Positions 1 to 6,059 of a stretch of 11,540 bases of DNA are shown here, piece after piece. Position numbers and translations under genes: made by a program. The stretch is taken from the NCBI GenBank assembly GCA_036380435.1, contig DASVES010000245.1, positions 1 to 11,540 of the forward strand, written 5' to 3'. Origin of the DNA: DASQDT01 sp036380435 (lineage in GTDB: Bacteria; Acidobacteriota; Blastocatellia; Pyrinomonadales; Pyrinomonadaceae). Each line of letters starts with the position of its first letter. Position 1 is the first letter of the stretch. The notes below the pieces were generated by a model. The model saw nothing but the letters and a program-made list of their open reading frames with translations. It did no database searches and was not told the DNA's origin.

Positions 1-192
1 AAGATTTTTTGACTATCTCGACGAAAAAACTTGCGGCCCATGCGGGAGTACACGCCGCCGCGCTCGCTCTCACGGCGCGAGACGACCCGGTGAACCGTTG
101 GGGGAAGGTTTTGGGGAAATTCGGGAGGATATTAGCACGCGCCGCCGGGGCGTTCCAATCCGTGCCGCGCCGGGTCGTGTCCTGAGATCAAC
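1..192. other. Gene-poor left edge
   Basis: No gene can be called here with confidence. On the + strand one frame is open from position 3 to a TGA at 183-185 (60 codons, no recognisable motif), so it could be the tail of a gene entering from the left. On the - strand an ATG at 41-39 stays open to the window edge for 13 codons, but no Shine-Dalgarno sequence precedes it. Both could be chance open frames in GC-rich DNA. A weak leftward promoter candidate lies at 129-158. Confidence 0.4.
129..158 (-). promoter_or_regulatory. Weak candidate leftward promoter
   Basis: Read on the - strand, TTGGAA (158-153) and TAATAT (134-129) are separated by 18 bp and resemble a sigma-70 -35/-10 pair. The only leftward open frame near it starts at 41 and leaves the window, so no target is confirmed. 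The AT-rich patch stands out in GC-rich surroundings, but a chance match is quite possible. Confidence 0.2.
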
Positions 193-290
193 TCTCTGCG
201 CGTCCTTTGCGCTCTCCGCGGCTCGGCGGTGAGTACCCGCTCAAGCACACTCACCGCCGAGTCGCGGAGAGCGCAAAGGACGCGCAGAGA
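193..290. repeat. 42-bp inverted repeat (long hairpin) downstream of the DinB-like gene
   Basis: The left arm is 193-234 and the right arm 249-290, with a 14-nt loop (235-248). The arms are complementary at 41 of 42 positions. The single exception, G221 against T262, is a G-U wobble in + strand RNA. The element begins 44 nt beyond the stop of the leftward DinB-like gene. The purine-rich core (GGAGAGCGCAAAGGACGCGC) recalls dispersed GC-rich repeats that I associate with Acidobacteriota and Verrucomicrobiota genomes, from memory and unchecked. It has no T-run, so it is not a classical terminator, but it could still stabilise a 3' end or stop converging transcripts. Confidence 0.85.
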
Positions 291-333
291 ACATACTCGA
301 ATGAGGACACTACTCCGCGCCGGCCGCTCTCCT

Positions 334-861
334 TCACTTGCCGCCCGTCGGCCACGCTCCCGCGTAATCCGTCGAGTGCGGCGAGGAGACGGCGGCCGTG
401 TACTCCCATTGGAGCCGCGTCATCTGCCGGACGTGCAGCAGGTCGTGAGCGAGCCATGAGGCGAGGAGGTCGCCGGCGGAGAGCGTGTGGCCGCGCGGGT
501 GCGCCGTGCGCTGATGCCAGTCGGGCGCGTCGAGCGAGCGCAGCCACTCAAGCGATGCGTCGCGCTCGCGCAGGAAGTTTTGCAACGACTCCTGCAAGTC
601 TCTCTCGTGGTAGCCGCGCGCGGCGACCCAGCCGACGGGGTCGATGGGCGGCCACGAGTCGGCGGGGCGGTGGAGCGCGATGTCGAGACGCGTGCGAAAG
701 TCTTCCCGCTCCTCGTCGTGGAGATGATTGACGACCTCGACGAGAGACCACTTCTCCGCCGCGGGCTTCCACCTTGCCTGTTCGTCGCTCACGCCGCGCA
801 GCATCGACGCGAACACGTCGCGGTTCGCCGACAGGCGTTCGACGTAGAAATCAAGCTTCAT
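334..861 (-). CDS. DinB-like (DinB/YfiT superfamily) four-helix-bundle protein
   Basis: This 175-residue protein has the length and pattern of the DinB/YfiT superfamily, small four-helix bundles that usually bind a divalent metal through three histidines. Many members are thiol-dependent transferases or damage-inducible proteins. Visible features are an N-terminal helix, the motif VVNHLHDEE with candidate ligand His46 (or His48), and near the C-terminus WLAHDLLHVRQM with candidate ligands His139 and His143. These match the helix-2 and helix-4 metal positions of the family. The ATG at 861 has an AGGA (872-869) 7 nt upstream. The stop of the membrane-protein gene lies only 31 nt upstream, so the two are probably cotranscribed. 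The reaction and substrate cannot be inferred. The protein has no signal peptide and should be cytoplasmic. The family call is firm, the function is not. Confidence 0.85.
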   Translation of the reverse strand: MKLDFYVERLSANRDVFASMLRGVSDEQARWKPAAEKWSLVEVVNHLHDEEREDFRTRLDIALHRPADSWPPIDPVGWVAARGYHERDLQESLQNFLRERDASLEWLRSLDAPDWHQRTAHPRGHTLSAGDLLASWLAHDLLHVRQMTRLQWEYTAAVSSPHSTDYAGAWPTGGK

Positions 862-892
862 TCCGGTGTCCTCTTCGCCTCGTGCGGGCCGT

Positions 893-1306
893 TTAGTCCC
901 CCGCTCTTCTCTTCAAACTCACGCCGCCGAGCAGGTGAAGCAGAGTGCCGGCGAGGATCGCGTGCAGCCCGTAGTAGCTCAGCGGGGTGTGTTGCAGATC
1001 GGCCAGCGGCGGCTCGCGGAAGAAGGCGGCGACGAGCATGCAGGTGGACGCGACGATGAGGACGGAGCCGAGCACCTGTAAGACGCGTTGCCAGCGCGCC
1101 GGCCGGAGTTGCAGATAAGTCCCCAGCCCGAGGTTGAGCAGCCCGGCGAGCAGGATGTAGATGTGCCGCGAGCGATAGAGCATCCGCTGGCCGTCAGCCA
1201 TCCCGCGCAGGTGCTCGTGCAGACGATCCATGTACTGCCCCGTCAACACAAACGCGACGACGACGAGCAGCCCGAAGACGACGTGAAACAGATTCGCTCT
1301 CCGCAC
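893..1306 (-). CDS. Small four-helix integral membrane protein, function unknown
   Basis: The product is 137 residues with four predicted hydrophobic helices at about 5-22, 48-66, 77-95 and 110-128. The start is GTG: 1306-1304 reads GTG on the coding strand, and an in-frame TGA only two codons further upstream (1315-1313) rules out a longer protein. No strong Shine-Dalgarno sequence precedes it. Histidines lie in or near the helices (His8, His30, His32, His48, His115, His124), and the motif RSRHIYILLAG stands at the start of helix 2. I do not recognise a named family. The protein lies 71 nt downstream of the hydrolase stop and 31 nt upstream of DinB, which suggests a three-gene unit. Histidine-rich four-helix membrane proteins can bind haem or metal, but nothing here proves that. 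The reading frame is supported by the hydrophobic periodicity and the operon spacing. Confidence 0.75.
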   Translation of the reverse strand: MRRANLFHVVFGLLVVVAFVLTGQYMDRLHEHLRGMADGQRMLYRSRHIYILLAGLLNLGLGTYLQLRPARWQRVLQVLGSVLIVASTCMLVAAFFREPPLADLQHTPLSYYGLHAILAGTLLHLLGGVSLKRRAGD

Positions 1307-1377
1307 TCGCTCTCACGGCCCCTTCCGAATCTCGGGCGACCTCGTCGGCGACTGCCGCAGCTTGTCGGCCCCTGTGG

Positions 1378-2136
1378 TCATTCGTTCGCCCATTGGTACT
1401 GTTCGTATCGAGGCTCCCCCGACAGCTCATGCTTCTTCAAAAATTCCCAAGCGTCGCGGTTGATCTCAGGTGCGCGGTCGTAATACCAGTGGGTGTGATC
1501 CTTGATCTCCGTGAGTTGCGCGGAGAAGCCGCGGCTGTTGAGTGCGTCGCGGGTGGCTCGAACGGTGGAGAGCGGGAAAAACGCGTCGTTCGTTCCGACG
1601 AAGATGGCGATGGGCGTCTTGCGCTTCGCCTGCTCCATATACTGATTGGCTTCCGGCCCCATGGCGCCGGCGTGCACGGCCGTCGCCGCGAAATACTCCG
1701 ACTCCAGCAGTGAAAGAGAGAGAGCCTGCCCGGCCCCGGCCGAATGCCCGAACAGATAGACGCGGCGCGCATTTATCGGGTGCGTCGTCTTCAACGACTC
1801 GACCAGCTCTCGGAGAAAGTCCGGCCCGTCCAATGGTATCTGCCATTGCCGGTTGTCGATGGAATCAGGCCCGACGACGATGAACCCTTCCTTCTTCGCC
1901 AGGTCTTTCCACTTCTCGACGAGCGACAGGCCGTTGCGCCCCGACCCGTGCAGCGTCACGAGCAGCGGCGCCGGCTTGTCCGCCTTGACGGTCTTCGGGA
2001 CGTATAGGTAATAAGCGCGCTTCCTGCCCTGCGACGTGATGAGTTCCTTGGTGATGTCGTCGGACGAGTTTGACGAGACCGCGGCCGGGAATAGAAGCAA
2101 TCCAAGCGTCAAGAGGAGCGAAGCGAAGTACCTCAT
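1378..2136 (-). CDS. Secreted alpha/beta-hydrolase (esterase / PHB-depolymerase-like)
   Basis: This 252-residue protein starts at the ATG at 2136, not at the in-frame ATG at 2238. Only the 2136 start has a strong Shine-Dalgarno (AAGGAG, 5-nt spacing), it gives an immediate signal peptide (about residues 1-20, leucine-rich core), and the upstream ATG precedes the likely promoter. The mature part has the alpha/beta-hydrolase order: the oxyanion-hole motif LHGSG (His63-Gly64), nucleophile Ser132 in GHSAG, candidate acid Asp184 in GTNDAFFP, and candidate base His214 or His216 in DHTHWYYD. This resembles the LpqC/poly(3-hydroxybutyrate)-depolymerase and feruloyl-esterase-like group, which cleaves ester bonds outside the cytoplasm. 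A phospholipase/carboxylesterase is the main alternative. The substrate is not predictable. It is the first gene of a probable unit with the membrane protein and DinB, and its mRNA appears to begin with a stable hairpin. Confidence 0.85.
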   Translation of the reverse strand: MRYFASLLLTLGLLLFPAAVSSNSSDDITKELITSQGRKRAYYLYVPKTVKADKPAPLLVTLHGSGRNGLSLVEKWKDLAKKEGFIVVGPDSIDNRQWQIPLDGPDFLRELVESLKTTHPINARRVYLFGHSAGAGQALSLSLLESEYFAATAVHAGAMGPEANQYMEQAKRKTPIAIFVGTNDAFFPLSTVRATRDALNSRGFSAQLTEIKDHTHWYYDRAPEINRDAWEFLKKHELSGEPRYEQYQWANE

Positions 2137-2141
2137 AAATT

Positions 2142-2147
2142 CTCCTT
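2142..2147 (-). promoter_or_regulatory. Shine-Dalgarno site fixing the hydrolase start
   Basis: On the - strand AAGGAG lies 5 nt before the ATG at 2136. It selects this start over the in-frame ATG 34 codons upstream, which would place a charged stretch before the signal peptide. Confidence 0.8.
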
Positions 2148-2174
2148 GCCACTCACTTACGTCGTGAAAGTAAG

Positions 2175-2219
2175 CCACCCGGCGGAGACGACCATCGGTC
2201 GATGAGTAACGCCGGGCGG
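2175..2219 (-). other. Nested hairpin at the 5' end of the hydrolase mRNA
   Basis: In the leftward RNA the outer stem CCGCCCGGCG pairs with CGCCGGGUGG: ten pairs, one of them G-U (2219-2210 with 2184-2175). Inside it, after an asymmetric internal loop, CGACC pairs with GGUCG (2201-2197 with 2193-2189) around a 3-nt loop. A start site 6-8 nt beyond the -10 box at 2232-2227 would fall near 2220, so the hairpin would begin at the first bases of the message. Hairpins at the 5' terminus are known to protect some bacterial mRNAs from decay. That role here is inference. Confidence 0.5.
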
Positions 2220-2226
2220 AGCGCGG

Positions 2227-2232
2227 ATTATA
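2227..2232 (-). promoter_or_regulatory. -10 box of the hydrolase promoter
   Basis: A perfect TATAAT on the - strand lies between the terminator that ends at 2258 and the hydrolase start at 2136, giving a leader of about 85 nt. There is no good -35 match at 16-18 bp, since the upstream sequence is G-rich. Its position just after a terminator makes it the natural promoter for the hydrolase, membrane-protein and DinB unit. Confidence 0.5.
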
Positions 2233-2257
2233 CCGCATCGGCCCATCGCGCCCCCGT

Positions 2258-2298
2258 AAAAAACAGGGGCGCGGCGAATCATCGCCGCGCCCCTGTTT
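2258..2298 (-). terminator. Rho-independent terminator of the DUF1800-DUF1501 unit
   Basis: A perfect 17-bp GC-rich stem (2298-2282 with 2277-2261) closes a 4-nt loop (TGAT on the - strand). In the leftward direction it ends in six T residues. It starts 22 nt beyond the DUF1501 stop. On the + strand the stem is followed by only three T residues, so it acts leftward. Confidence 0.9.
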
Positions 2299-2320
2299 GC
2301 GCCCGCCCGGAGAGACGCCG

Positions 2321-3601
2321 CTAGCCGAGCACGCCGCGGAACTTCGCGGGGCTTGAGGCGTGACCGGGGAAGATGGCCTGCGTGTTCACCTGCCCGAGAT
2401 GTTTGGTGGCGACCTCGGCGAACACGTCGCGGAAGTCGGTGGTGAGCGCGAGGTCGCGGCCCTCGTGGAGTTGTTCGGGACGCAGGCCCGGCCAGTCGCC
2501 GTAAACACGACCGCCGCGCGCCGCGCCGCCGACGACGAACATCGCGTTGGCGTGGCCGTGGTCGGTGCCGCCCGTCCCGTTCTGCCGGGCGGTGCGTCCG
2601 AACTCCGACATCGTGAGAATCACCACGTCGTCCATGCGCGCCGGGCCGAGGTCGCGCGCGAGGGCGGCGATGCCCTGTCCGAACTGTTGGAGGAGATTCG
2701 AGAGCTGGCCGCGCGCGCCGCCTTCGTTGCTGTGCGTGTCCCATCCGCCCATCTCTGTAAAGGCTACTTCCAAACCGACGCCCGCCTTGACGAGCTGCGC
2801 GATCTGGAGCATCGCCTCGCCGAATCGCCCGCGCGGGTAGACGGCCCTGTTCTCCGCGCGGTACTGCGCCGGGTTAACTTCCTTCAGAAACCTGACCGCC
2901 TCGAACGTCTCCTTGCCCGTACCGCGCAGCGCGTCCGACGCGCTCTGCTCGTAGATGTCCTCGAAGCCGCCCTGCACGCCGCCCGCCTGACGGCCCGCGC
3001 GGATGGAGAACTCGGCGAGGTTCGGGATGGCGAGCGCGGGGGCGCGTCCCTGAAGCGCGCGCGGCAGATTCTGCGTCATCGCGACGGCGCGGAAGGTCGT
3101 GGAGCGCGCGTCGGGGCGCGCCTGAAGGTATCGGTTGAGCCAGCCGTCGGGCGTGGACTTGCGGCCCGGCGTGCCGGACTCCATGTAGTCCTGCGCGTCG
3201 AAGTGTGAGCGCGTGTTGTCGGGCGACCCCGAGGCATGGACGACGGCCAGACGCTTCTCGTCCCACAGCGACTTGAGCGGCAGAAGCGACGGGTGGAGGC
3301 CGAAGAAGCCGTCGAGGTCGATGACCGACTCGCCGCCCACGCCGCCGCGTGGCCGCGCGATGGCGATGGTCGGGCGCAAGTCGTAGTAAGCGCTCTCGCC
3401 GTGCGGCACGACCATGTTGAGGCCATCCACCGCGCCCCGCTGGAAGATGGCGATCAAGGTCTTGCGTCTGCCGCCCACGTGCTTCGTGTCACCGGCCGCG
3501 AACACCGCACGTTGTAGGAAAGATGGCGCGACGCCCGTCAACCCGATGCTCGCCAGCGCGACGCCGCCCCGCTTCAGAAAATATCTACGACCGTTGTTCA
3601 T
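2321..3601 (-). CDS. DUF1501 family protein with Tat signal
   Basis: From the ATG at 3601 the product is 426 residues. This start is chosen because GAGG precedes it by 5 nt, and because it opens directly with a twin-arginine signal (RRYFLKRGG, residues 5-13, then a hydrophobic stretch ending near VFAAG at 33-37). The longer in-frame ATG at 3673 lies inside the palindrome upstream. DUF1501 landmarks are SHFDAQDYME (132-141), GGWDTHSNE (285-293) and MSEFGRTARQNG (331-342) followed by TDHGHANAMFVVGG (346-359). The family belongs to the alkaline-phosphatase-like clan and has conserved Asp/His residues suited to metal binding, but its reaction is unknown. It is often encoded beside DUF1800, as here (100-nt gap). 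A Tat signal suggests export of a folded, perhaps metal-loaded protein. The family call is secure and the function is open. Confidence 0.93.
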   Translation of the reverse strand: MNNGRRYFLKRGGVALASIGLTGVAPSFLQRAVFAAGDTKHVGGRRKTLIAIFQRGAVDGLNMVVPHGESAYYDLRPTIAIARPRGGVGGESVIDLDGFFGLHPSLLPLKSLWDEKRLAVVHASGSPDNTRSHFDAQDYMESGTPGRKSTPDGWLNRYLQARPDARSTTFRAVAMTQNLPRALQGRAPALAIPNLAEFSIRAGRQAGGVQGGFEDIYEQSASDALRGTGKETFEAVRFLKEVNPAQYRAENRAVYPRGRFGEAMLQIAQLVKAGVGLEVAFTEMGGWDTHSNEGGARGQLSNLLQQFGQGIAALARDLGPARMDDVVILTMSEFGRTARQNGTGGTDHGHANAMFVVGGAARGGRVYGDWPGLRPEQLHEGRDLALTTDFRDVFAEVATKHLGQVNTQAIFPGHASSPAKFRGVLG

Positions 3602-3618
3602 CTCCACCTCTCGGAAGA

Positions 3619-3694
3619 GTGATAAGTGATGAGTGATAAGTGATAAGAAAATCGGCTTGCTCTTTCTCATCACTTATCACTCATCACTTATCAC
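3619..3694. repeat. Heptamer-built perfect palindrome between DUF1800 and DUF1501
   Basis: The two 26-nt arms (3619-3644 and 3669-3694) are perfectly complementary around a 24-nt spacer. After one mismatch, five more pairs (AGAAA at 3646-3650 with TTTCT at 3663-3667) extend the hairpin. Each arm is a tandem array of 7-bp units: four GTGATRA copies at 3619-3646 and four TYATCAC copies at 3667-3694. Because seven is not a multiple of three, the TGA and TAA triplets fall in all three frames on either strand. The palindrome begins 7 nt beyond the DUF1800 stop and ends 17 nt before the DUF1501 start, so it lies inside the probable operon. Confidence 0.9.
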
Positions 3695-3701
3695 CGTCTC
3701 T

Positions 3702-5816
3702 TTACTGCCTCTGAAATTCCGGCGACCCGAGGACGAGCGCGGCGATGCGCGCGACTTCGGGGTTGGCGGTCGCGGCGAGGTCGGCCTGTTGCGCGCGGCC
3801 TTGACCGCGTCCGAAGCGACCGCCGCCGGCGCGCGGCCCGCGCGTTGTCATCGCGTCGGCAGTGGGCGCACTCTCCTGTTGCGTGGGCGCGGAGGCGTCG
3901 GGGGCGCCCGCCGGTTCGCTCAACTGCTTGAGGAGGACGGCGCGGCTCTTCTCGGACATCTCGCCGTGGAGAACGAGCGCGACGAACTGCTCGACGACAC
4001 GCGCGTGATCGACGGAGCGGCCCGGCGCGGCCGACTCGCCCGCGACGCGCGCGAGATCAACGCGCGTGCCCGGAATGCGGTTGCTCGCGAGCGCGAGCGC
4101 GAAGTTGAGTCGTTCGAGGAGGCCGCCCGTGTTGACCCAGTGCTCGGCCGTGTCGGGGTAACCCGTGGGCGCCTGATACTGGTAGAGACCCTCGCCCATG
4201 CGCGCGAGCCACTGTTGAAGCGCGGGGCCGCCGTTCGTTTCCGCGCCGAGCGCGCGCAGGGCCGAGACGGCCAGCTCGAACGGCGTCTTGATCTTGGCCC
4301 GGCGCGCTTCCGCCGCGTCAAACTCCGGGGCAGCGAAGAGTGCGCGCAGAGTATCCTTGATGTCGCCCCCAGACTTCGTGAAGGCCGCGGCGACGCGCTC
4401 GACGAGCGCGGGCGGCGGGTTGTCGGAGACGAAACGGCGCGCGAGCTTCGCGGCGACGAAGCGCGCCGTCGAGGGATGGCGGACGAGGATGTCGAGCACC
4501 TTCTGCGCGTCCTCCATCCCACCGCCCGCGGCGATCTTCTGGCCGAGCACGGTCTTCTCGTTCGAGTCGTGGAGACGCGGGAGGAAGACGAAGGTGCCGG
4601 CGCGCTCCGCAACGCCCTCCATCCCGCGCGCACCGCGCGGGGCGATGATCGTCCAGCCGGTGAAGGCGCGCGCCACCTCCTGCACGTCCTTTTGCGTGTA
4701 GCCGCCCTCGACGCCGAGCGTGTGCAGCTCCATCAGCTCGCGCGCGTAGTTTTCGTTGATGCCGCGTTGACGACGCTGTTGCGGCGGCTGCGGGCGCGTC
4801 ATCGCCGTGTCGTCGCCGTCGCCGCGAGTCAGGCGGCGCTGGCGGCGTGCCGCGCGTTCGGGGTCGGTGTTTCGGCGCGTGCCACCCGCGCCGAAGAGTT
4901 CGCCGAGGCCGGCGCGGCGTCGGGGCGTCTGCGCGTCGGGGCTGACGCTCTGGAAGTTGTCGAGGTAGAAAAGCATCGCCGGACTTTTGGCGGTGGCTTC
5001 GAGGAGGTCGCGGAAGTTGCCGAGCGCGTTGGGGCGAATCACGTCGCGGTCGTAGGAAGTCAGGAACCAGCGGTCGGCGCCCTTGCCGGCGAAGACGTTG
5101 AAGTGGTTCGACCAGAAATCAACCATCACTTCCTGCAACTGCCGCTCGCCGTAAGCGGCGCGCAGGATTCTCGACGCCTGTAGCTCGGCCATGATGCGCG
5201 CGGGCGGCTCCATGCCGTTCTCTCGCATGTAGCGCATGATGGCGCGTCGATACTCGTTGCGGTTCGCGTCCGCGTCGGGCACAGGCATCGAGCCGGGCGC
5301 GCTCATCCGCGACTGCGCTTCGCCGGTCGGCGCGTTCGGCGGCGGTTGCTGTTGATTGCCCTGCCGACGCGCCGCGGCCACGTCGGCCAAGTCCGCCGGC
5401 AGCTCGCCGCGGCGCTGCAACTGCCGGACGAGCATACCGGGGTTTGGGAACTTCGCCAGCAGCTCGCTGTTCGACATCCCGAGCGTGGAAAGGTTCGCGA
5501 GCCGGCCTTCGGCGGCGCGGTCGTCGATGCGCTCGGGGTTGAGCTGTTCCTCGATGTAGCGACCGACGCCGAGCTTGAGCACGCGCTCCACGTCGCCCGC
5601 GCGGGGGCCGAAAGACAGACGGTTGAGCACGTGGACGGCGCGCTGCTCGTCGCTCAGCTTGCCGGCCTTCTCCTTAGACGCGGCCTGCCCCTCCGACGCG
5701 CCCACGGCGAACGCCGGAAGGACGTTTGAGAGCAGCGCCAACATGACGATGACAGAGGCGGTGCGCTGACCGCGTCCGATTGATTTAGTGCGACGAAGGT
5801 TCTTTGCAGCTTTCAT
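3702..5816 (-). CDS. DUF1800 family exported protein
   Basis: This 704-residue protein has a Sec-type signal: a basic N-region (residues 1-18), hydrophobic core (about 20-36) and likely cleavage after AFA at 35-37. DUF1800 hallmarks follow in order: HVLNRLSFGPRAGDVERV (62-79), the motif FWSNHFNVF (234-242), NENYARELMELHTLGVEGGY (354-373), DVQEVARAFTGWT (377-389), HPSTARFVAAKLARRFV (447-463), and a C-terminal LGSPEFQ (696-702). The role of the family is unknown. It is repeatedly paired with DUF1501 in Acidobacteriota and Planctomycetota-like genomes. Three stretches look like low-complexity inserts: 150-185 (Gln/Pro), 293-352 (very Arg-rich, splitting the domain just before NENYAREL), and 640-682 (Gly/Arg/Gln). 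The ATG at 5816 has no strong Shine-Dalgarno, but a TATAAT about 26 nt upstream implies a short leader. The reading frame is intact. Confidence 0.93.
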   Translation of the reverse strand: MKAAKNLRRTKSIGRGQRTASVIVMLALLSNVLPAFAVGASEGQAASKEKAGKLSDEQRAVHVLNRLSFGPRAGDVERVLKLGVGRYIEEQLNPERIDDRAAEGRLANLSTLGMSNSELLAKFPNPGMLVRQLQRRGELPADLADVAAARRQGNQQQPPPNAPTGEAQSRMSAPGSMPVPDADANRNEYRRAIMRYMRENGMEPPARIMAELQASRILRAAYGERQLQEVMVDFWSNHFNVFAGKGADRWFLTSYDRDVIRPNALGNFRDLLEATAKSPAMLFYLDNFQSVSPDAQTPRRRAGLGELFGAGGTRRNTDPERAARRQRRLTRGDGDDTAMTRPQPPQQRRQRGINENYARELMELHTLGVEGGYTQKDVQEVARAFTGWTIIAPRGARGMEGVAERAGTFVFLPRLHDSNEKTVLGQKIAAGGGMEDAQKVLDILVRHPSTARFVAAKLARRFVSDNPPPALVERVAAAFTKSGGDIKDTLRALFAAPEFDAAEARRAKIKTPFELAVSALRALGAETNGGPALQQWLARMGEGLYQYQAPTGYPDTAEHWVNTGGLLERLNFALALASNRIPGTRVDLARVAGESAAPGRSVDHARVVEQFVALVLHGEMSEKSRAVLLKQLSEPAGAPDASAPTQQESAPTADAMTTRGPRAGGGRFGRGQGRAQQADLAATANPEVARIAALVLGSPEFQRQ

Positions 5817-5842
5817 AACTACTTTGCTCGAACGTCCTGAAA

Positions 5843-5848
5843 ATTATA
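5843..5848 (-). promoter_or_regulatory. -10 box of the DUF1800-DUF1501 promoter
   Basis: A perfect TATAAT on the - strand lies in an AT-rich patch 26 nt before the DUF1800 ATG, so the leader would be only about 20 nt. No convincing -35 hexamer occurs at 16-18 bp. The combination with the terminator at 2258-2298 defines a two-gene unit. Confidence 0.5.
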
Positions 5849-5947
5849 AAAAATCGGGTGGTTGAAGTCTCCTGCCTGCCGTCCCCAAGTTAGACGCGGG
5901 ACGGCTCCTGATGGTTGAAAAAGATTGGTTCAATGAAGGCGGGCACG

Positions 5948-6040
5948 CACAGTACCGCGAGCGGTAGCGAGCGGGTCTGGATGCGCGATGCTGGCCTCTT
6001 GTCGCAGGCGTACCCGCTCGCTACCGCTCGCGGTACTGTG
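5948..6040. repeat. REP/BIME-like inverted pair after the response-regulator gene
   Basis: The 29-nt arms (5948-5976 and 6012-6040) are perfectly complementary around a 35-nt spacer. Within each arm, ACCGC and GCGGT flank a 2-nt centre, a small internal palindrome, followed by AGCGAGCGGGT. Two inverted copies of a palindromic unit are the layout of bacterial REP/BIME elements, which are moved by RAYT transposases. No RAYT gene is present in this window. The element begins 19 nt beyond the stop of the leftward response-regulator gene and may also act as a 3'-end or termination structure. Confidence 0.85.
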
Positions 6041-6059
6041 ATTGAGTCAATGAGCCATC

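Noticed and set aside
233..242. GTACCCGCTC in the loop of the first hairpin also occurs at 6010-6019 at the edge of the REP-like pair
   Set aside because: Only 10 nt are shared. It might be a remnant of the same repeat, but chance explains it equally well.
63..1319. 14-nt direct repeat CTCGCTCTCACGGC at 63-76 and 1306-1319
   Set aside because: A match of this length is not unexpected in 11.5 kb of GC-rich sequence. Neither copy has further shared flanks.
2360..3208. Rightward open frame of 282 codons opposite DUF1501
   Set aside because: Shadow frame of a well-supported gene, with no motif and no ribosome-binding site of note.
3633..5183. Long rightward open frame (516 codons) opposite DUF1800
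   Set aside because: It is a shadow of the DUF1800 gene in GC-rich DNA: Arg/Ala/Glu-rich translation, no recognisable domain, and the leftward frame carries clear family motifs.
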